A stretch of DNA of 11,407 nucleotides. Source: Armatimonadota bacterium. GTDB taxonomy: Bacteria; Armatimonadota; Armatimonadia; Armatimonadales; Armatimonadaceae. Position 1 is the first letter of the stretch; the number at the start of each line of letters is the position of its first letter. The stretch lies in contig JACMIS010000134.1 of the NCBI GenBank assembly GCA_014381035.1, positions 1 through 11,407 of the forward strand, written 5' to 3'. Under the pieces are notes generated by a model. It had not been told where the DNA came from. It ran no database searches and was given only the letters and a program-made list of their open reading frames with translations. A program made the translations under genes and the position numbers. This document shows positions 1 to 6,681 of this stretch, one piece after another.

Positions 1-1
1 C

Positions 2-2236
2 CAGCCGCGACTTGACCGGACGACCCGACAGTAGCGAGGTCATCGCCGTAGTCATCGTCACGCCCGCCGACGGTCCGTCCTTCGGGATCGCGCCCGCCGG
101 GACGTGGACGTGGATCTCGGTGTCGTTCCAGAACTTCGGGTCGATCCCGAAATCCGCCGCGTGCGACCGCACGTACGACAGCGCGGTTTTCGCCGACTCC
201 TGCATCACCGAGCCGAGTTGCCCCGTCAGTTGCAGGTTCTTGCCGCCATCCATCTTCTGTGCCTCGATAAAGATGACGTCCCCGCCGACCGGCGTCCAGA
301 CCAGCCCGGTTACGACACCCGGAATGCCCGTGCGCTCCTCGATCTCCTCGTACTCGTAGCGCGGCGCACCGAGATACTCGTTGACCTTGGCGGAATCCAC
401 GACCATCTCCTCCGCCCTGCCTTCCGCGAACGCCCGCGTGACTTTGCGCATCACCGAAGCGATCTCCCGCTCCAGGTTTCGGACACCGGCTTCGCGGGTG
501 TAACCGCGCACCAACGTCGTCAATCCCGCGTCAGTGAATTGAACCTTTTCCGGGTCCAGCCCGTGCTCACCCAACTGTTTCGACACTAAATGCTGACGCG
601 CAATCGCGACCTTCTCCTGCTCGGTGTAGCCCGCGATCTCGATAATCTCCATCCGGTCGCGGAGCGGTCCCGAAATGTTCTCCAGGTTGTTCGCGGTGCA
701 AACGAACAGCACTTTCGAGAGATCGAACGGCACGTCCATGTAGTTGTCACGGAACGTGTGGTTCTGCTCCGGGTCCAGCACCTCGAGCAGCGCGGACGAC
801 GGGTCGCCCCGATAATCCGACGACACCTTGTCGATCTCGTCCAGCATGAAGAGCGGGTTGTTGGTCTCCGCACGCTTCAAGTTCTGGATTATCTGACCGG
901 GCATCGCCCCGATATAGGTCCGTCGGTGCCCGCGAATCTCGGCTTCGTCCCGCAGCCCGCCGAGCGAGATGCGGTGGAACTTCTTGCCCAGCGCACGCGC
1001 TATCGAGCGACCGAGCGACGTTTTACCAACGCCGGGAGGTCCCGACAAGCACAGGATCGGCTGACGCGCGGTGCCTTCTTTCTTGAACTTACGGACCGAA
1101 AGGTATTCCAGGATGCGATCCTTGACCTTCTCCAGCCCGTGATGGTCCTCATCCAGAACCCGCTTGACTTCGGCGATGTCGAGGTTGTCCTCGCTCGACT
1201 TGATCCACGGCAGACTTGCCAGTAGATCAATGTACGTGCGGGACACGGTATACTCCGGCGCACCCGGCGACATCCGTTGCAGACGGTCTAATTCGCGGTC
1301 GGCTTCCTTCCGCGCCTCCTCCGGCATCCCCGACTCCTCGACTTTTTTCTTGAGTTCCTCGATCTCCTGGCCGCGCTCATCCCCCTCGCCCAGCTCTTTT
1401 TGAATCGCCTTGAGTTGCTCACGCAGGTAGTAATCGCGTTGCGCCTTGCCCATTTCACCGGCGACCTGGTTTTGCAGACTCGCGCCGAGTTCCAGAACCT
1501 GTGCCTCGCGGGTCAGAAAGGCGAGCAGTTTGGTCATGCGCTCCTTGACGTTCAGCGATTCCAGAACCTCGATCTTGTCTGCTGTGGAAAGCCGCCCGAC
1601 GTGCGCCGCCATCAGGTCGGTAGCGACACTCGGCTGGTCAATCCCGGTGATGTTTTTCAGTTCGTCGGGCATGTCCTGCGACAGGTCCACGATTTTTGTG
1701 AACAAGCCGGAAAGTTGCCGTTTCAACGCTTCGATCTCGACGGAATCGTCGGCAACGTTCTCGTCGTCTAAAAGGCGTATCTTCGCCGTCATGTACGGCT
1801 CGGTGCCGGTAACTTGCACGATCTGGAAGCGTTGCAACCCCTGCACGATCAGCCGGGTCGCGTCCTGCCCCTTGCCCATCATGCGAATCGCGACCGCGAC
1901 CCCCATCGGATAAATATCCTCGGGACCGGGCGTTTCCGTCGCCGGGTCGCGTTGCGTGACCATCCCGATGATCCGGTTGCCACCCACTACGGAGTCGTCG
2001 ATCAGTTTGATGAACTGTTCCCGACCGACCGCAATCGGCGCGACGAGCATCGGAAAAACCACCGCGTCGCGAAGCGGGAGCAGATTCAGTTCGTCGGGGA
2101 TGTTGATGTTATCGTTCCCTTCGCCGCGATTGATCTGCTCGATGATGTTCTCCGCTCCCTCACTAATATCACTACCGCTCGTCTCGACATTCGCCGAAGT
2201 CGCGGATTGTTCTTTGGTTTCGTTTTCGTTATTCAT
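2..2236 (-). CDS. lon: ATP-dependent Lon protease (C-terminus off window)
   Basis: Cytosolic AAA+ serine protease that unfolds and degrades damaged and regulatory proteins. The frame is open from an ATG at 2236 to the left edge, giving 745 visible residues of an expected 790-820. An acidic, Asn/Glu-rich leader of about 45 residues precedes the LON substrate-binding domain, which begins near the Leu-Leu-Pro-Leu-Arg-Asp motif at about 52-57. The Walker A motif GPPGVGKT is at 399-406 and the Walker B LDEID at 465-469. A sensor-like Thr-Ala-Asn-Asn and an Arg-finger Leu-Arg-Asp-Arg follow. The protease motif PKDGPSAG is at 718-725, with catalytic Ser723. The partner Lys, expected about 43 residues later, lies outside the window. 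Numbering runs about 43 residues ahead of E. coli Lon throughout, so the extra length is all N-terminal. The Shine-Dalgarno GGGAG (2242-2246) is 5 nt before the ATG. The gene lies downstream of hsp20 on the same strand, which suits co-induction by heat or misfolding. Confidence 0.97.
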   Translation of the reverse strand, partial: MNNENETKEQSATSANVETSGSDISEGAENIIEQINRGEGNDNINIPDELNLLPLRDAVVFPMLVAPIAVGREQFIKLIDDSVVGGNRIIGMVTQRDPATETPGPEDIYPMGVAVAIRMMGKGQDATRLIVQGLQRFQIVQVTGTEPYMTAKIRLLDDENVADDSVEIEALKRQLSGLFTKIVDLSQDMPDELKNITGIDQPSVATDLMAAHVGRLSTADKIEVLESLNVKERMTKLLAFLTREAQVLELGASLQNQVAGEMGKAQRDYYLREQLKAIQKELGEGDERGQEIEELKKKVEESGMPEEARKEADRELDRLQRMSPGAPEYTVSRTYIDLLASLPWIKSSEDNLDIAEVKRVLDEDHHGLEKVKDRILEYLSVRKFKKEGTARQPILCLSGPPGVGKTSLGRSIARALGKKFHRISLGGLRDEAEIRGHRRTYIGAMPGQIIQNLKRAETNNPLFMLDEIDKVSSDYRGDPSSALLEVLDPEQNHTFRDNYMDVPFDLSKVLFVCTANNLENISGPLRDRMEIIEIAGYTEQEKVAIARQHLVSKQLGEHGLDPEKVQFTDAGLTTLVRGYTREAGVRNLEREIASVMRKVTRAFAEGRAEEMVVDSAKVNEYLGAPRYEYEEIEERTGIPGVVTGLVWTPVGGDVIFIEAQKMDGGKNLQLTGQLGSVMQESAKTALSYVRSHAADFGIDPKFWNDTEIHVHVPAGAIPKDGPSAGVTMTTAMTSLLSGRPVKSRL

Positions 2237-2241
2237 AAGTT

Positions 2242-2246
2242 CTCCC
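2242..2246 (-). promoter_or_regulatory. Ribosome binding site of lon
   Basis: GGGAG on the minus strand, 5 nt upstream of the ATG at 2236. It fixes the start that gives the long acidic N-terminal leader. Confidence 0.7.
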
Positions 2247-2249
2247 TGG

Positions 2250-2350
2250 GGTAGGTGATTGAGTCCTTAGGTTCCTGGGTGGTTAGCAGACTGAAGCCGT
2301 CTCGCCCAAACCACCTAGGAACCCAATAACCTAACAACCTAATTACCTAA
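2250..2350. repeat. Degenerate 8-bp-period repeat forming an imperfect inverted repeat
   Basis: This fills most of the hsp20-lon gap. Read on the minus strand from 2349, a TAGG-like tetramer recurs every 8 bases about six times (TAGG, TAGG, TAGG, TGGG, TAGG, TTGG), separated by variable tetramers such as TAAT, TTGT, TTAT and TTCC. The other arm carries complementary CTAA/CCAC-type octamers with the same spacing. The arms pair best at 2269-2284 with 2309-2324 (14 of 16 positions). They enclose a smaller AGAC/GTCT hairpin at 2288-2302. The repeat begins directly after the hsp20 stop codon. It has no U-tract typical of an intrinsic terminator. It could be a mobile intergenic repeat, an mRNA-processing or stability element, or a partial terminator. 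Confidence 0.7.
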
Positions 2351-2806
2351 CTAACCCGCCTGAACCTCGATCGGAATCGTTCGTGTCGCCGCTGTCCGGG
2401 CGCGTCGCGGAAGGGTGATCGTGAGAAAACCCTCCTTCAGTGTCGCGCCGATTTCGTCGCGCTCTGTTTCGAAATCGCCTGGCACGGTGAACGTTCGCTC
2501 GAACGGTCCGAAATAAATCTCCAACTGATGGCATCCGGTCCGAAGGGACCGCTCCTCGGCACCCTCGGAGCGCACTCCCGCAACCGTTAGTCGCCGCCCG
2601 TCCGCCGAAAGGGAGACCTGAATGTTCTCCGCCGTTACCCCGGCAAGTTCCATCTTGATAACGATTCCCGCACTGGTTTCGTGAACGTCGGCACCGGGTT
2701 GCCAGAAACGGTTCGGGGTTTCTAAAAATCCGAATGCTTCTTCGGTGAAGCGGTGCATATCATAATCCATCTGCCGCATCAGGTCACGGTAATCGCGCCA
2801 CGCCAT
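2351..2806 (-). CDS. Small heat-shock protein, Hsp20 / alpha-crystallin family
   Basis: ATP-independent holdase chaperone that binds unfolding proteins in the cytosol and keeps them refoldable. With the ATG at 2806 it is 151 residues, normal for the family. A short amphipathic N-terminus (Met-Ala-Trp-Arg-Asp-Tyr) leads to an alpha-crystallin domain from about residue 37 to 137. That domain ends with the typical Gly-Phe-Leu-Thr-Ile-Thr-Leu-Pro strand. The C-terminal tail carries Ile-Pro-Ile, the I-x-I motif that docks between subunits in oligomers. A TTG six codons upstream (2824) is in frame. However, the Shine-Dalgarno GAGGAG (2817-2822) lies between the two, 10 nt before the ATG, so the ATG is preferred. 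It is followed by lon after 114 bp on the same strand, a coherent proteostasis pair. The upstream region looks regulated (see 2835-2936). Confidence 0.95.
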   Translation of the reverse strand: MAWRDYRDLMRQMDYDMHRFTEEAFGFLETPNRFWQPGADVHETSAGIVIKMELAGVTAENIQVSLSADGRRLTVAGVRSEGAEERSLRTGCHQLEIYFGPFERTFTVPGDFETERDEIGATLKEGFLTITLPRRARTAATRTIPIEVQAG

Positions 2807-2816
2807 CTTGTTTTCG

Positions 2817-2822
2817 CTCCTC
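2817..2822 (-). promoter_or_regulatory. Ribosome binding site of hsp20
   Basis: GAGGAG, 10 nt before the ATG at 2806. It overlaps the alternative TTG start at 2824, which makes that start unlikely. Confidence 0.7.
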
Positions 2823-2834
2823 AATCGTAACGAC

Positions 2835-2854
2835 GGACACGATTTTGCGTGCCC
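2835..2854 (-). promoter_or_regulatory. Hairpin in the hsp20 5'UTR
   Basis: In the minus-strand RNA, GGGCACG can pair with CGTGTCC (seven pairs including one G-U) around a six-base loop, CAAAAU. It ends about 12 nt before the Shine-Dalgarno. It does not sequester GAGGAG as drawn, so it is not a textbook fourU or ROSE thermometer. A role in mRNA stability or temperature response is possible but unproven. Confidence 0.4.
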
Positions 2855-2882
2855 CTCATTTAATATATACTCAAAAACTTCT

Positions 2883-2899
2883 TGAGCGTTCCACGCTCA
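2883..2899. promoter_or_regulatory. Perfect palindrome at the predicted hsp20 transcription start
   Basis: TGAGCGT-TCC-ACGCTCA is a perfect 7-bp inverted repeat with a 3-bp centre. It covers the start point expected from the extended -10 at 2901-2909. It does not match the HrcA CIRCE sequence. Its position suits a repressor operator or a hairpin at the very 5' end of the transcript. Confidence 0.45.
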
Positions 2900-2900
2900 T

Positions 2901-2909
2901 ATCATATCA
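2901..2909 (-). promoter_or_regulatory. Extended -10 promoter for hsp20
   Basis: Minus strand TGATATGAT fits the TGnTATAAT extended -10 pattern with one mismatch. There is no convincing -35 at 17 bp (CCTATA), as is common with extended -10 promoters. Predicted start is near 2894, giving a leader of about 88 nt before the hsp20 ATG. Confidence 0.45.
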
Positions 2910-2936
2910 CGAAATATTTTATTTATAGGTCGTGAT
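2906..2936. promoter_or_regulatory. 7-17-7 inverted repeat over the hsp20 promoter
   Basis: ATCACGA (2906-2912) and TCGTGAT (2930-2936) are perfect inverted arms around a 17-bp AT-rich spacer. One arm overlaps the extended -10 and the other sits near -35, a good layout for an operator. The surrounding 165-bp gap between endonuclease V and hsp20 is distinctly AT-rich compared with the flanking genes. No terminator with a U-tract is visible after endonuclease V. Confidence 0.45.
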
Positions 2937-2971
2937 CCTGTAGATTTCTGGTGCTTTAACTATACTCCAAA

Positions 2972-3670
2972 TCAAGCGATTGCGGAGTATTCCGACATCG
3001 GATTGGCTTTCAATGTTCCATGACCGGCAGCATTGTGTGCCTGCCGCGTCGGTTCCGGGAGGCGATATCCACGCAAACATTGCTGGACGAGTTGTACCGC
3101 TGTAGGAAGCGCGACGCGATGTCCGAGAGAAACGATCAAGGGGTTGGTGCGCTTCTTCGAGCGTAGCGCGGTGCCAATGGTCTCGCCCCGATGGACAAGC
3201 GGCTCCGCACTGCCCGGCTCCTCGCCGAGCGGCTCATGCTTGCCGCACAGAACCGACTTGGCGACGCCGATAGCCGGAATCCCGGTGTGTACCCCGACAA
3301 AGCAGGCGATACCGAATCGGCGTGGGTGCGCCCGCCCCTGCCCGTCTATCATTATCAAGTCGGGCGGTGCGGATAATTTCTGGAGAGCCGCGAGTACGAG
3401 CGGCATTTCGCGGAACGCCAGCAATCCGGGAACATAGGGGAACGTAATCGGTACGGAGGCGGTCACGGTTTCTACGGGCAGAAGTTCGGGAAACGATAGC
3501 ACGACGATAGCCGCCCGCCCCTCTTCCGCGAGCGACACGTCCACCCCAGCAATTGTTCGCAGGGCGGAAATATTGAAGTCGTCGCGGTCAATCACCCGCG
3601 TGGCGAGTTCGCGTTGCATAGCGACGGCTTGTTCCGGCATAATATCGGGCGAAAAGGGCGGTGTTTGCAT
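2972..3670 (-). CDS. nfi: Endonuclease V (deoxyinosine 3'-endonuclease)
   Basis: DNA repair nuclease that recognises deaminated adenine (deoxyinosine) and nicks the second phosphodiester bond 3' of it, using Mg2+. The 232-residue product aligns along its whole length with E. coli Nfi (223 residues). The family residues are in place: Asp44 in Ala-Gly-Val-Asp-Val, wedge Tyr79 in Pro-Tyr-Val-Pro-Gly, Glu88 in Phe-Arg-Glu, Asp109 and His115 in the Asp-Gly-x-Gly-x-x-His-Pro-Arg motif, and Lys138 in Gly-Val-Ala-Lys. The late Gly-Tyr-Arg-Leu-Pro-Glu-Pro-Thr-Arg signature is also present. An in-frame start 28 codons upstream (3754) would add a basic stretch and overlap the preceding gene. The ATG at 3670, with a weak AAGGG ahead of it, matches the family length better and leaves a 25-bp gap. 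It is probably carried on the sugar-cassette transcript although its function is unrelated. Confidence 0.95.
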   Translation of the reverse strand: MQTPPFSPDIMPEQAVAMQRELATRVIDRDDFNISALRTIAGVDVSLAEEGRAAIVVLSFPELLPVETVTASVPITFPYVPGLLAFREMPLVLAALQKLSAPPDLIMIDGQGRAHPRRFGIACFVGVHTGIPAIGVAKSVLCGKHEPLGEEPGSAEPLVHRGETIGTALRSKKRTNPLIVSLGHRVALPTAVQLVQQCLRGYRLPEPTRQAHNAAGHGTLKANPMSEYSAIA

Positions 3671-3695
3671 ACGCCCTTGTACCCGTTTGCGCGGT

Positions 3696-4505
3696 TTAAT
3701 GTACCAGCGGCTTGAGATACGCGATGCTTGCTTCGACGCGCTTCGCTTCTTCACGGCAAGTCGATTCGATGTCGCTTCCGAGCGGCGTCCATTGCTCCAG
3801 CGTTACGGAGACCGTGGGCTGTAACTGCGCCAGCAACGCGGGAACATCCAACTGCCCCTGCCCGACCGGCGCACCGTCAATCACGAAGCCGAGACGGTGC
3901 GGCTGTCGGCGCACCTGAAAATCCTTGATGTGCAGGTTGACGACATACGGGGCGAGCGTCTCGATCACGTTTGCGGGACCTTCGCCCGCACCGAAGCAGT
4001 TCACCGTGTCCAGACAAACGCCCGCGACATCGTCGCCGAGTGCCTCGACCATTCCGACCACGTCATACGCGGTGAAGCGGTCGAAATTCTCCAGCGCGAT
4101 CTTCACACCTGCGTCGTCGAACTCGGAAACGAGCGGAAACAACCGTTCCAGAATCTGATCGGTGTTCGGGGTATCAACCGGGGTATTTCCATCGGTCATG
4201 ATCCGCAGATAGTCCCCGCCGAACCGCTGAACGAAGCCGAGGTGCATCCGCACTTCGCTGGCGTCGGTGCCACGCATCCCGACCTCGATTTCGATTCCGG
4301 CATCGGCAGCTCGCGCGGCGAGTTCCGTTAAGTCGCGCTCCGACAGATTCGTGAGCGGCAAGTTGTCCACGTACTGCACCGATTGGACTCCGAGATATTT
4401 CGCGGCTTCGAGGAGCAGAAAGGCATCCATCGGCTGAGGCAATCGTGCCTGCCCTGGTACCCCGACCGCCCACGGATACGAAAATGAACCGATCCCTAAA
4501 CGCAT
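3696..4505 (-). CDS. Sugar phosphate isomerase/epimerase-like TIM barrel enzyme
   Basis: A 269-residue protein of the xylose-isomerase-like TIM barrel superfamily (AP endonuclease 2 fold), which includes ketose epimerases, inosose dehydratases and some sugar-acid decarboxylases. It opens with the usual first strand (Leu-Gly-Ile-Gly-Ser-Phe-Ser-Tyr). The expected divalent-metal ligands are visible at strand ends: Glu139 (Ala-Leu-Glu-Asn), Asp166 (Cys-Leu-Asp-Thr-Val-Asn), His192 (Leu-His-Ile-Lys-Asp) and Glu237 (Thr-Leu-Glu-Gln-Trp). This suggests a complete, catalytically competent enzyme. There is no signal peptide. The ATG at 4505 has AGGAAGAG about 9 nt upstream. The preceding 33-codon ORF overlaps this start by 10 bp, suggesting coupled translation. 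Family members differ widely in substrate, so the reaction is not assignable. A 3-oxo-acid decarboxylase role of the OiaC type is one speculative option, given the dehydrogenase encoded upstream. Confidence 0.88.
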   Translation of the reverse strand: MRLGIGSFSYPWAVGVPGQARLPQPMDAFLLLEAAKYLGVQSVQYVDNLPLTNLSERDLTELAARAADAGIEIEVGMRGTDASEVRMHLGFVQRFGGDYLRIMTDGNTPVDTPNTDQILERLFPLVSEFDDAGVKIALENFDRFTAYDVVGMVEALGDDVAGVCLDTVNCFGAGEGPANVIETLAPYVVNLHIKDFQVRRQPHRLGFVIDGAPVGQGQLDVPALLAQLQPTVSVTLEQWTPLGSDIESTCREEAKRVEASIAYLKPLVH

Positions 4506-4597
4506 AATCTATGACTCTTCCTGCCCGTCCGGGTCGGCATCCGACCATCGGGCAACTGACAATTCGGGCACACGTCCAAAATGGCTTGTGTATTCAT
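4496..4597 (-). CDS. Microprotein with a C-x2-C / H-x2-C zinc-binding-like pattern (33 aa)
   Basis: A small ORF in the gap between the dehydrogenase and TIM-barrel genes. It starts at ATG 4597 and ends in TAG inside the first codons of the isomerase gene (10-bp overlap). The product has Cys-Pro-Asn-Cys at residues 10-13 and Ser-His-Arg-Leu-Cys at 29-33, that is C-x2-C-x16-H-x2-C, the ligand set of a minimal zinc ribbon. The middle is basic and Gly/Pro-containing. GAGGGG ends 10 nt before the ATG, the same spacing as the hsp20 ribosome site. A perfect extended -10 promoter lies just upstream, so this would be the first cistron of that transcript. It could be a real microprotein or a leader peptide coupling translation into the isomerase gene. 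A chance ORF remains possible. Confidence 0.5.
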   Translation of the reverse strand: MNTQAILDVCPNCQLPDGRMPTRTGRKSHRLCV

Positions 4598-4621
4598 CGC
4601 TTGCTCGCCCCTCGTTAAATG

Positions 4622-4630
4622 ATTATATCA
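4622..4630 (-). promoter_or_regulatory. Perfect extended -10 promoter inside the sugar cassette
   Basis: Minus strand TGATATAAT matches TGnTATAAT exactly. The -35 at 17 bp (TTCGTG) is weak, acceptable for an extended -10. It sits just after the dehydrogenase stop, with transcription expected to begin near 4615. It would serve the microprotein, TIM-barrel enzyme and endonuclease V separately from the upstream pair. Confidence 0.6.
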
Positions 4631-4643
4631 AAAAGAAATGATC

Positions 4644-5525
4644 TCACGAAGCGGGCGGAGGCGTGCCTGAAACAATCGCTTTGACTTGCTCCTTCACCGA
4701 TTCCGGCTCGAAGACCTGCTTCCAGTCGGGCTTGAACAGGAGGTGCTTGCCGTGCTCGATGATCAGTTTCGCACCGTCCGAGAACGGCGACGAGACTTCG
4801 CCGAAAACGATGGCGAGCGGGATGTTGACGTGCCCGAGCAGGAAGTCCCGCGCCGCCGCTTCGGGAACGCCGCGCTTCACCACTTCGTCCATCGCCTCGC
4901 GGATGATCGTGATGCAGCACGCCGCGACCGTTTCCGCCATCGCCGGTTCCAGGAGTGCCATCTGTTCGACCGTGATCCGGTGCGAGGTCATCACCGGGGC
5001 GTACATCGCACGGGCTATCGCCTCCCCTAGTTTGTAGTGCGCCTCGGTCCCCTGTTGCAGGGCGCAGACAATATGCTGTTTCGCCTTGACGCCACCGAAG
5101 TAGTCTTTGCGGGCTTCCCCGATCTCGTCATTAAATACCGGCGGGTGGCACGGATGCGTGATGAAATAGCCGATGTCGCGGCGTTCGGGCAATTCTCCGG
5201 CATAGGGCGCGGCGGGGTCGAGACACATCACAAGCGCACCGGACTTGATTTGCGGGACGACATGATGCGCGACAGTTCCCAGAGCGCGGTCCGGCAGAGC
5301 GAGAATCACAATATCGGCTTCCGATAGTGCGTCGGTTTCCGGCGTTGGTTTCAGCCCACGTGTAAGGAGGTTCGCCGTTCCCGCCTCGCCCGTTTCCACA
5401 TAGCGCATCGCGTACTCGGGGCGTGCCATCAGATTGTCGGTCAGACGACAGCCCATCTTGCCCCCCGCACCAAACAGGGCGACAACGGTCGGGGGCATGA
5501 TCGGGTCTTTAGTTTCGGTGGTCAT
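4644..5525 (-). CDS. NAD(P)-dependent dehydrogenase with phosphogluconate-dehydrogenase-like C-terminal domain
   Basis: A 293-residue two-domain oxidoreductase. The N-terminal Rossmann fold has the nucleotide loop Gly-Ala-Gly-Gly-Lys-Met-Gly at 19-25 and a further strand (Ile-Val-Ile-Leu-Ala-Leu-Pro-Asp) at 72-79. The Ile-Thr-His-Pro-Cys-His-Pro-Pro segment at 122-129 marks the junction. The rest is helical, as in the 6-phosphogluconate dehydrogenase C-terminal family. The start chosen is ATG 5525, which overlaps the stop of the epimerase gene (ATGA) and has GAGGA a few bases upstream. An in-frame extension to 5576 would run into the preceding gene and is not favoured. The overlap implies translational coupling and a shared pathway. 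The substrate is likely a sugar acid or hydroxy acid. From memory, D-apionate oxidoisomerase (ApnO) belongs to this type of family, so that reaction is possible but unproven. Confidence 0.85.
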   Translation of the reverse strand: MTTETKDPIMPPTVVALFGAGGKMGCRLTDNLMARPEYAMRYVETGEAGTANLLTRGLKPTPETDALSEADIVILALPDRALGTVAHHVVPQIKSGALVMCLDPAAPYAGELPERRDIGYFITHPCHPPVFNDEIGEARKDYFGGVKAKQHIVCALQQGTEAHYKLGEAIARAMYAPVMTSHRITVEQMALLEPAMAETVAACCITIIREAMDEVVKRGVPEAAARDFLLGHVNIPLAIVFGEVSSPFSDGAKLIIEHGKHLLFKPDWKQVFEPESVKEQVKAIVSGTPPPAS

Positions 5526-6562
5526 TTTGCGTCCTCTTTCATCTCGGCAATCATGGTCGCGGTATGTTTCTCCCAAACGGCGAGCACGCGATCCCAGACC
5601 GGATCGGCTTCGGCAGGAGTAATACAGTCCTGCTTCTGGAGCGTGTCATACACCTGCTTCACCCCGTCCGCAAACGGTATCCGCGGGTCGAAATCGAGAT
5701 CGACACGGGCACGGGAAACGTCGAACAGGTTGTTATACCGGAAATTGACCGTACAGATGTGCGCCCGGTTCGTCAGGCAGGCGAGGAGACCGGTCGGGAT
5801 CGTGACGATATGTGGCTCGGGTCCGCCGATAGCGCGGGCAACCGTGCGGTGAATATCGTTCCAGGTCAGCCACTCGTTACCGGGAACCGCGTAGCCTTCC
5901 CCGAATGCCGAGGCGTTCCCACAAGCATTTACGAACGCGGTCGCGACATCGGCGGCGTGGCACGAAGTCCAGAGCGATTCGCCGTCTCCGTGCGTAATGA
6001 TGGGAAGTCCACGCCGCAGGCGATCCAGATAGGATGTATTTCCGCCCAGACTGTGCAGGAGCGTTCCGCCGTCGTCGTACGTGTGGGCGGGGCGGAGTAT
6101 CGTAACCGGGAAATCACCCGCTTCGTGTGCTGCCTCCAAAATCACTTCGCACCGGGCTTTATTTTCGGCGTAATCCCACGGCGCGGGATGCGATTGATTG
6201 GCATCGTCCGGGATAGGATACTGCCTCGGTGGCTTGGAATACACGTCCACTGTGGAGCAGAAGATCAGTTGCCCGATACGCCCCGCGAACGATTCACGCA
6301 GAGATTCGATGTCGGCGGGCTTGAATCCGATCATCTCGATCACCACATCGAAGCGTTGGTTGCCATCCTGCAAGTCGCGCATCTGCCGCACGAACGCCGC
6401 ATGGTCGTACCGGTCGCCGATTGTAGTGGCAACCGACGAGTCATAAGTACGGGTGCGCTGTCCCCGGTTGTAGTGCGTGATGTCAAATCCGCCACGCTTT
6501 ATCATGCGCTTTGTTATCGCATTCGAGATCAGTCCCGTGCCACCTAAAACCAATACCTTCAT
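5522..6562 (-). CDS. NAD-dependent epimerase/dehydratase, extended SDR family
   Basis: A 346-residue Rossmann-fold enzyme that likely acts on a sugar or nucleotide-sugar. The N-terminal dinucleotide loop is Gly-Gly-Thr-Gly-Leu-Ile-Ser (7-13), a common variant of the extended SDR Gly-x-x-Gly-x-x-Gly. The catalytic set is visible: Ser-Thr at 103-104 followed by Val-Tyr-Ser, and Tyr131-x-x-x-Lys135. An Ile-Leu-Arg-Pro-Ala strand follows, as in UDP-sugar epimerases, and the substrate domain extends to an Asp/Pro-rich C-terminus. The start is ATG 6562, with GGAG six bases upstream and the glycine loop close behind. An in-frame upstream start at 6589 adds nine residues with no ribosome site. The gene is first in the sugar cassette and overlaps the dehydrogenase by 4 bp. 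No clear promoter was found in the 119 bp before it. Substrate unknown. Confidence 0.88.
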   Translation of the reverse strand: MKVLVLGGTGLISNAITKRMIKRGGFDITHYNRGQRTRTYDSSVATTIGDRYDHAAFVRQMRDLQDGNQRFDVVIEMIGFKPADIESLRESFAGRIGQLIFCSTVDVYSKPPRQYPIPDDANQSHPAPWDYAENKARCEVILEAAHEAGDFPVTILRPAHTYDDGGTLLHSLGGNTSYLDRLRRGLPIITHGDGESLWTSCHAADVATAFVNACGNASAFGEGYAVPGNEWLTWNDIHRTVARAIGGPEPHIVTIPTGLLACLTNRAHICTVNFRYNNLFDVSRARVDLDFDPRIPFADGVKQVYDTLQKQDCITPAEADPVWDRVLAVWEKHTATMIAEMKEDAK

Positions 6563-6627
6563 CGGATGCTCCACTACTTCCGCAAACAATGTGGCGGTAG
6601 ATTCGTGGCGATGACTTGTTGATCCTT

Positions 6628-6672
6628 CTTTTTGTGTCCTTCGCGGGCGACGTCCGCGAAGGACACAAAAAG
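6628..6672. repeat. Long perfect palindrome with 19-bp arms
   Basis: Positions 6628-6646 are the exact reverse complement of 6654-6672, around a 7-base loop. The arms read CTTTTTGTGTCCTTCGCGG and its complement. The element lies 10 bp after the methyltransferase stop and about 65 bp before the epimerase start. In RNA of either strand the hairpin begins with a U-run and ends with an A-run, the reverse of an intrinsic terminator, so it is not called one. It resembles a dispersed palindromic intergenic repeat. It may still mark a transcript end or protect a 3' end. Confidence 0.85.
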
Positions 6673-6681
6673 ACTGAATGC

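Noticed and set aside
104..1771. Several plus-strand reading frames of 120-210 codons opposite lon
   Set aside because: They lie antisense to a full-length, motif-complete Lon frame, and their translations are Arg/His/Val-rich without any domain. They are typical shadow frames of a GC-rich gene.
2343..2534. Minus-strand 63-codon frame inside hsp20
   Set aside because: Out-of-frame shadow of the alpha-crystallin domain with no ribosome site or motif.
2884..2898. Palindrome as a CIRCE element bound by HrcA
   Set aside because: CIRCE is TTAGCACTC-N9-GAGTGCTAA. This element has different arms and a 3-bp centre.
5564..6547. A 327-codon plus-strand frame opposite the epimerase gene
   Set aside because: The opposite strand encodes an extended SDR with all expected motifs, a good start and a coupled neighbour. 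The plus-strand frame has no recognisable motif.
6628..6672. Palindrome as an intrinsic terminator of the methyltransferase gene
   Set aside because: The hairpin 3' arm ends in A residues, not U, in both orientations, so the release signal is missing.
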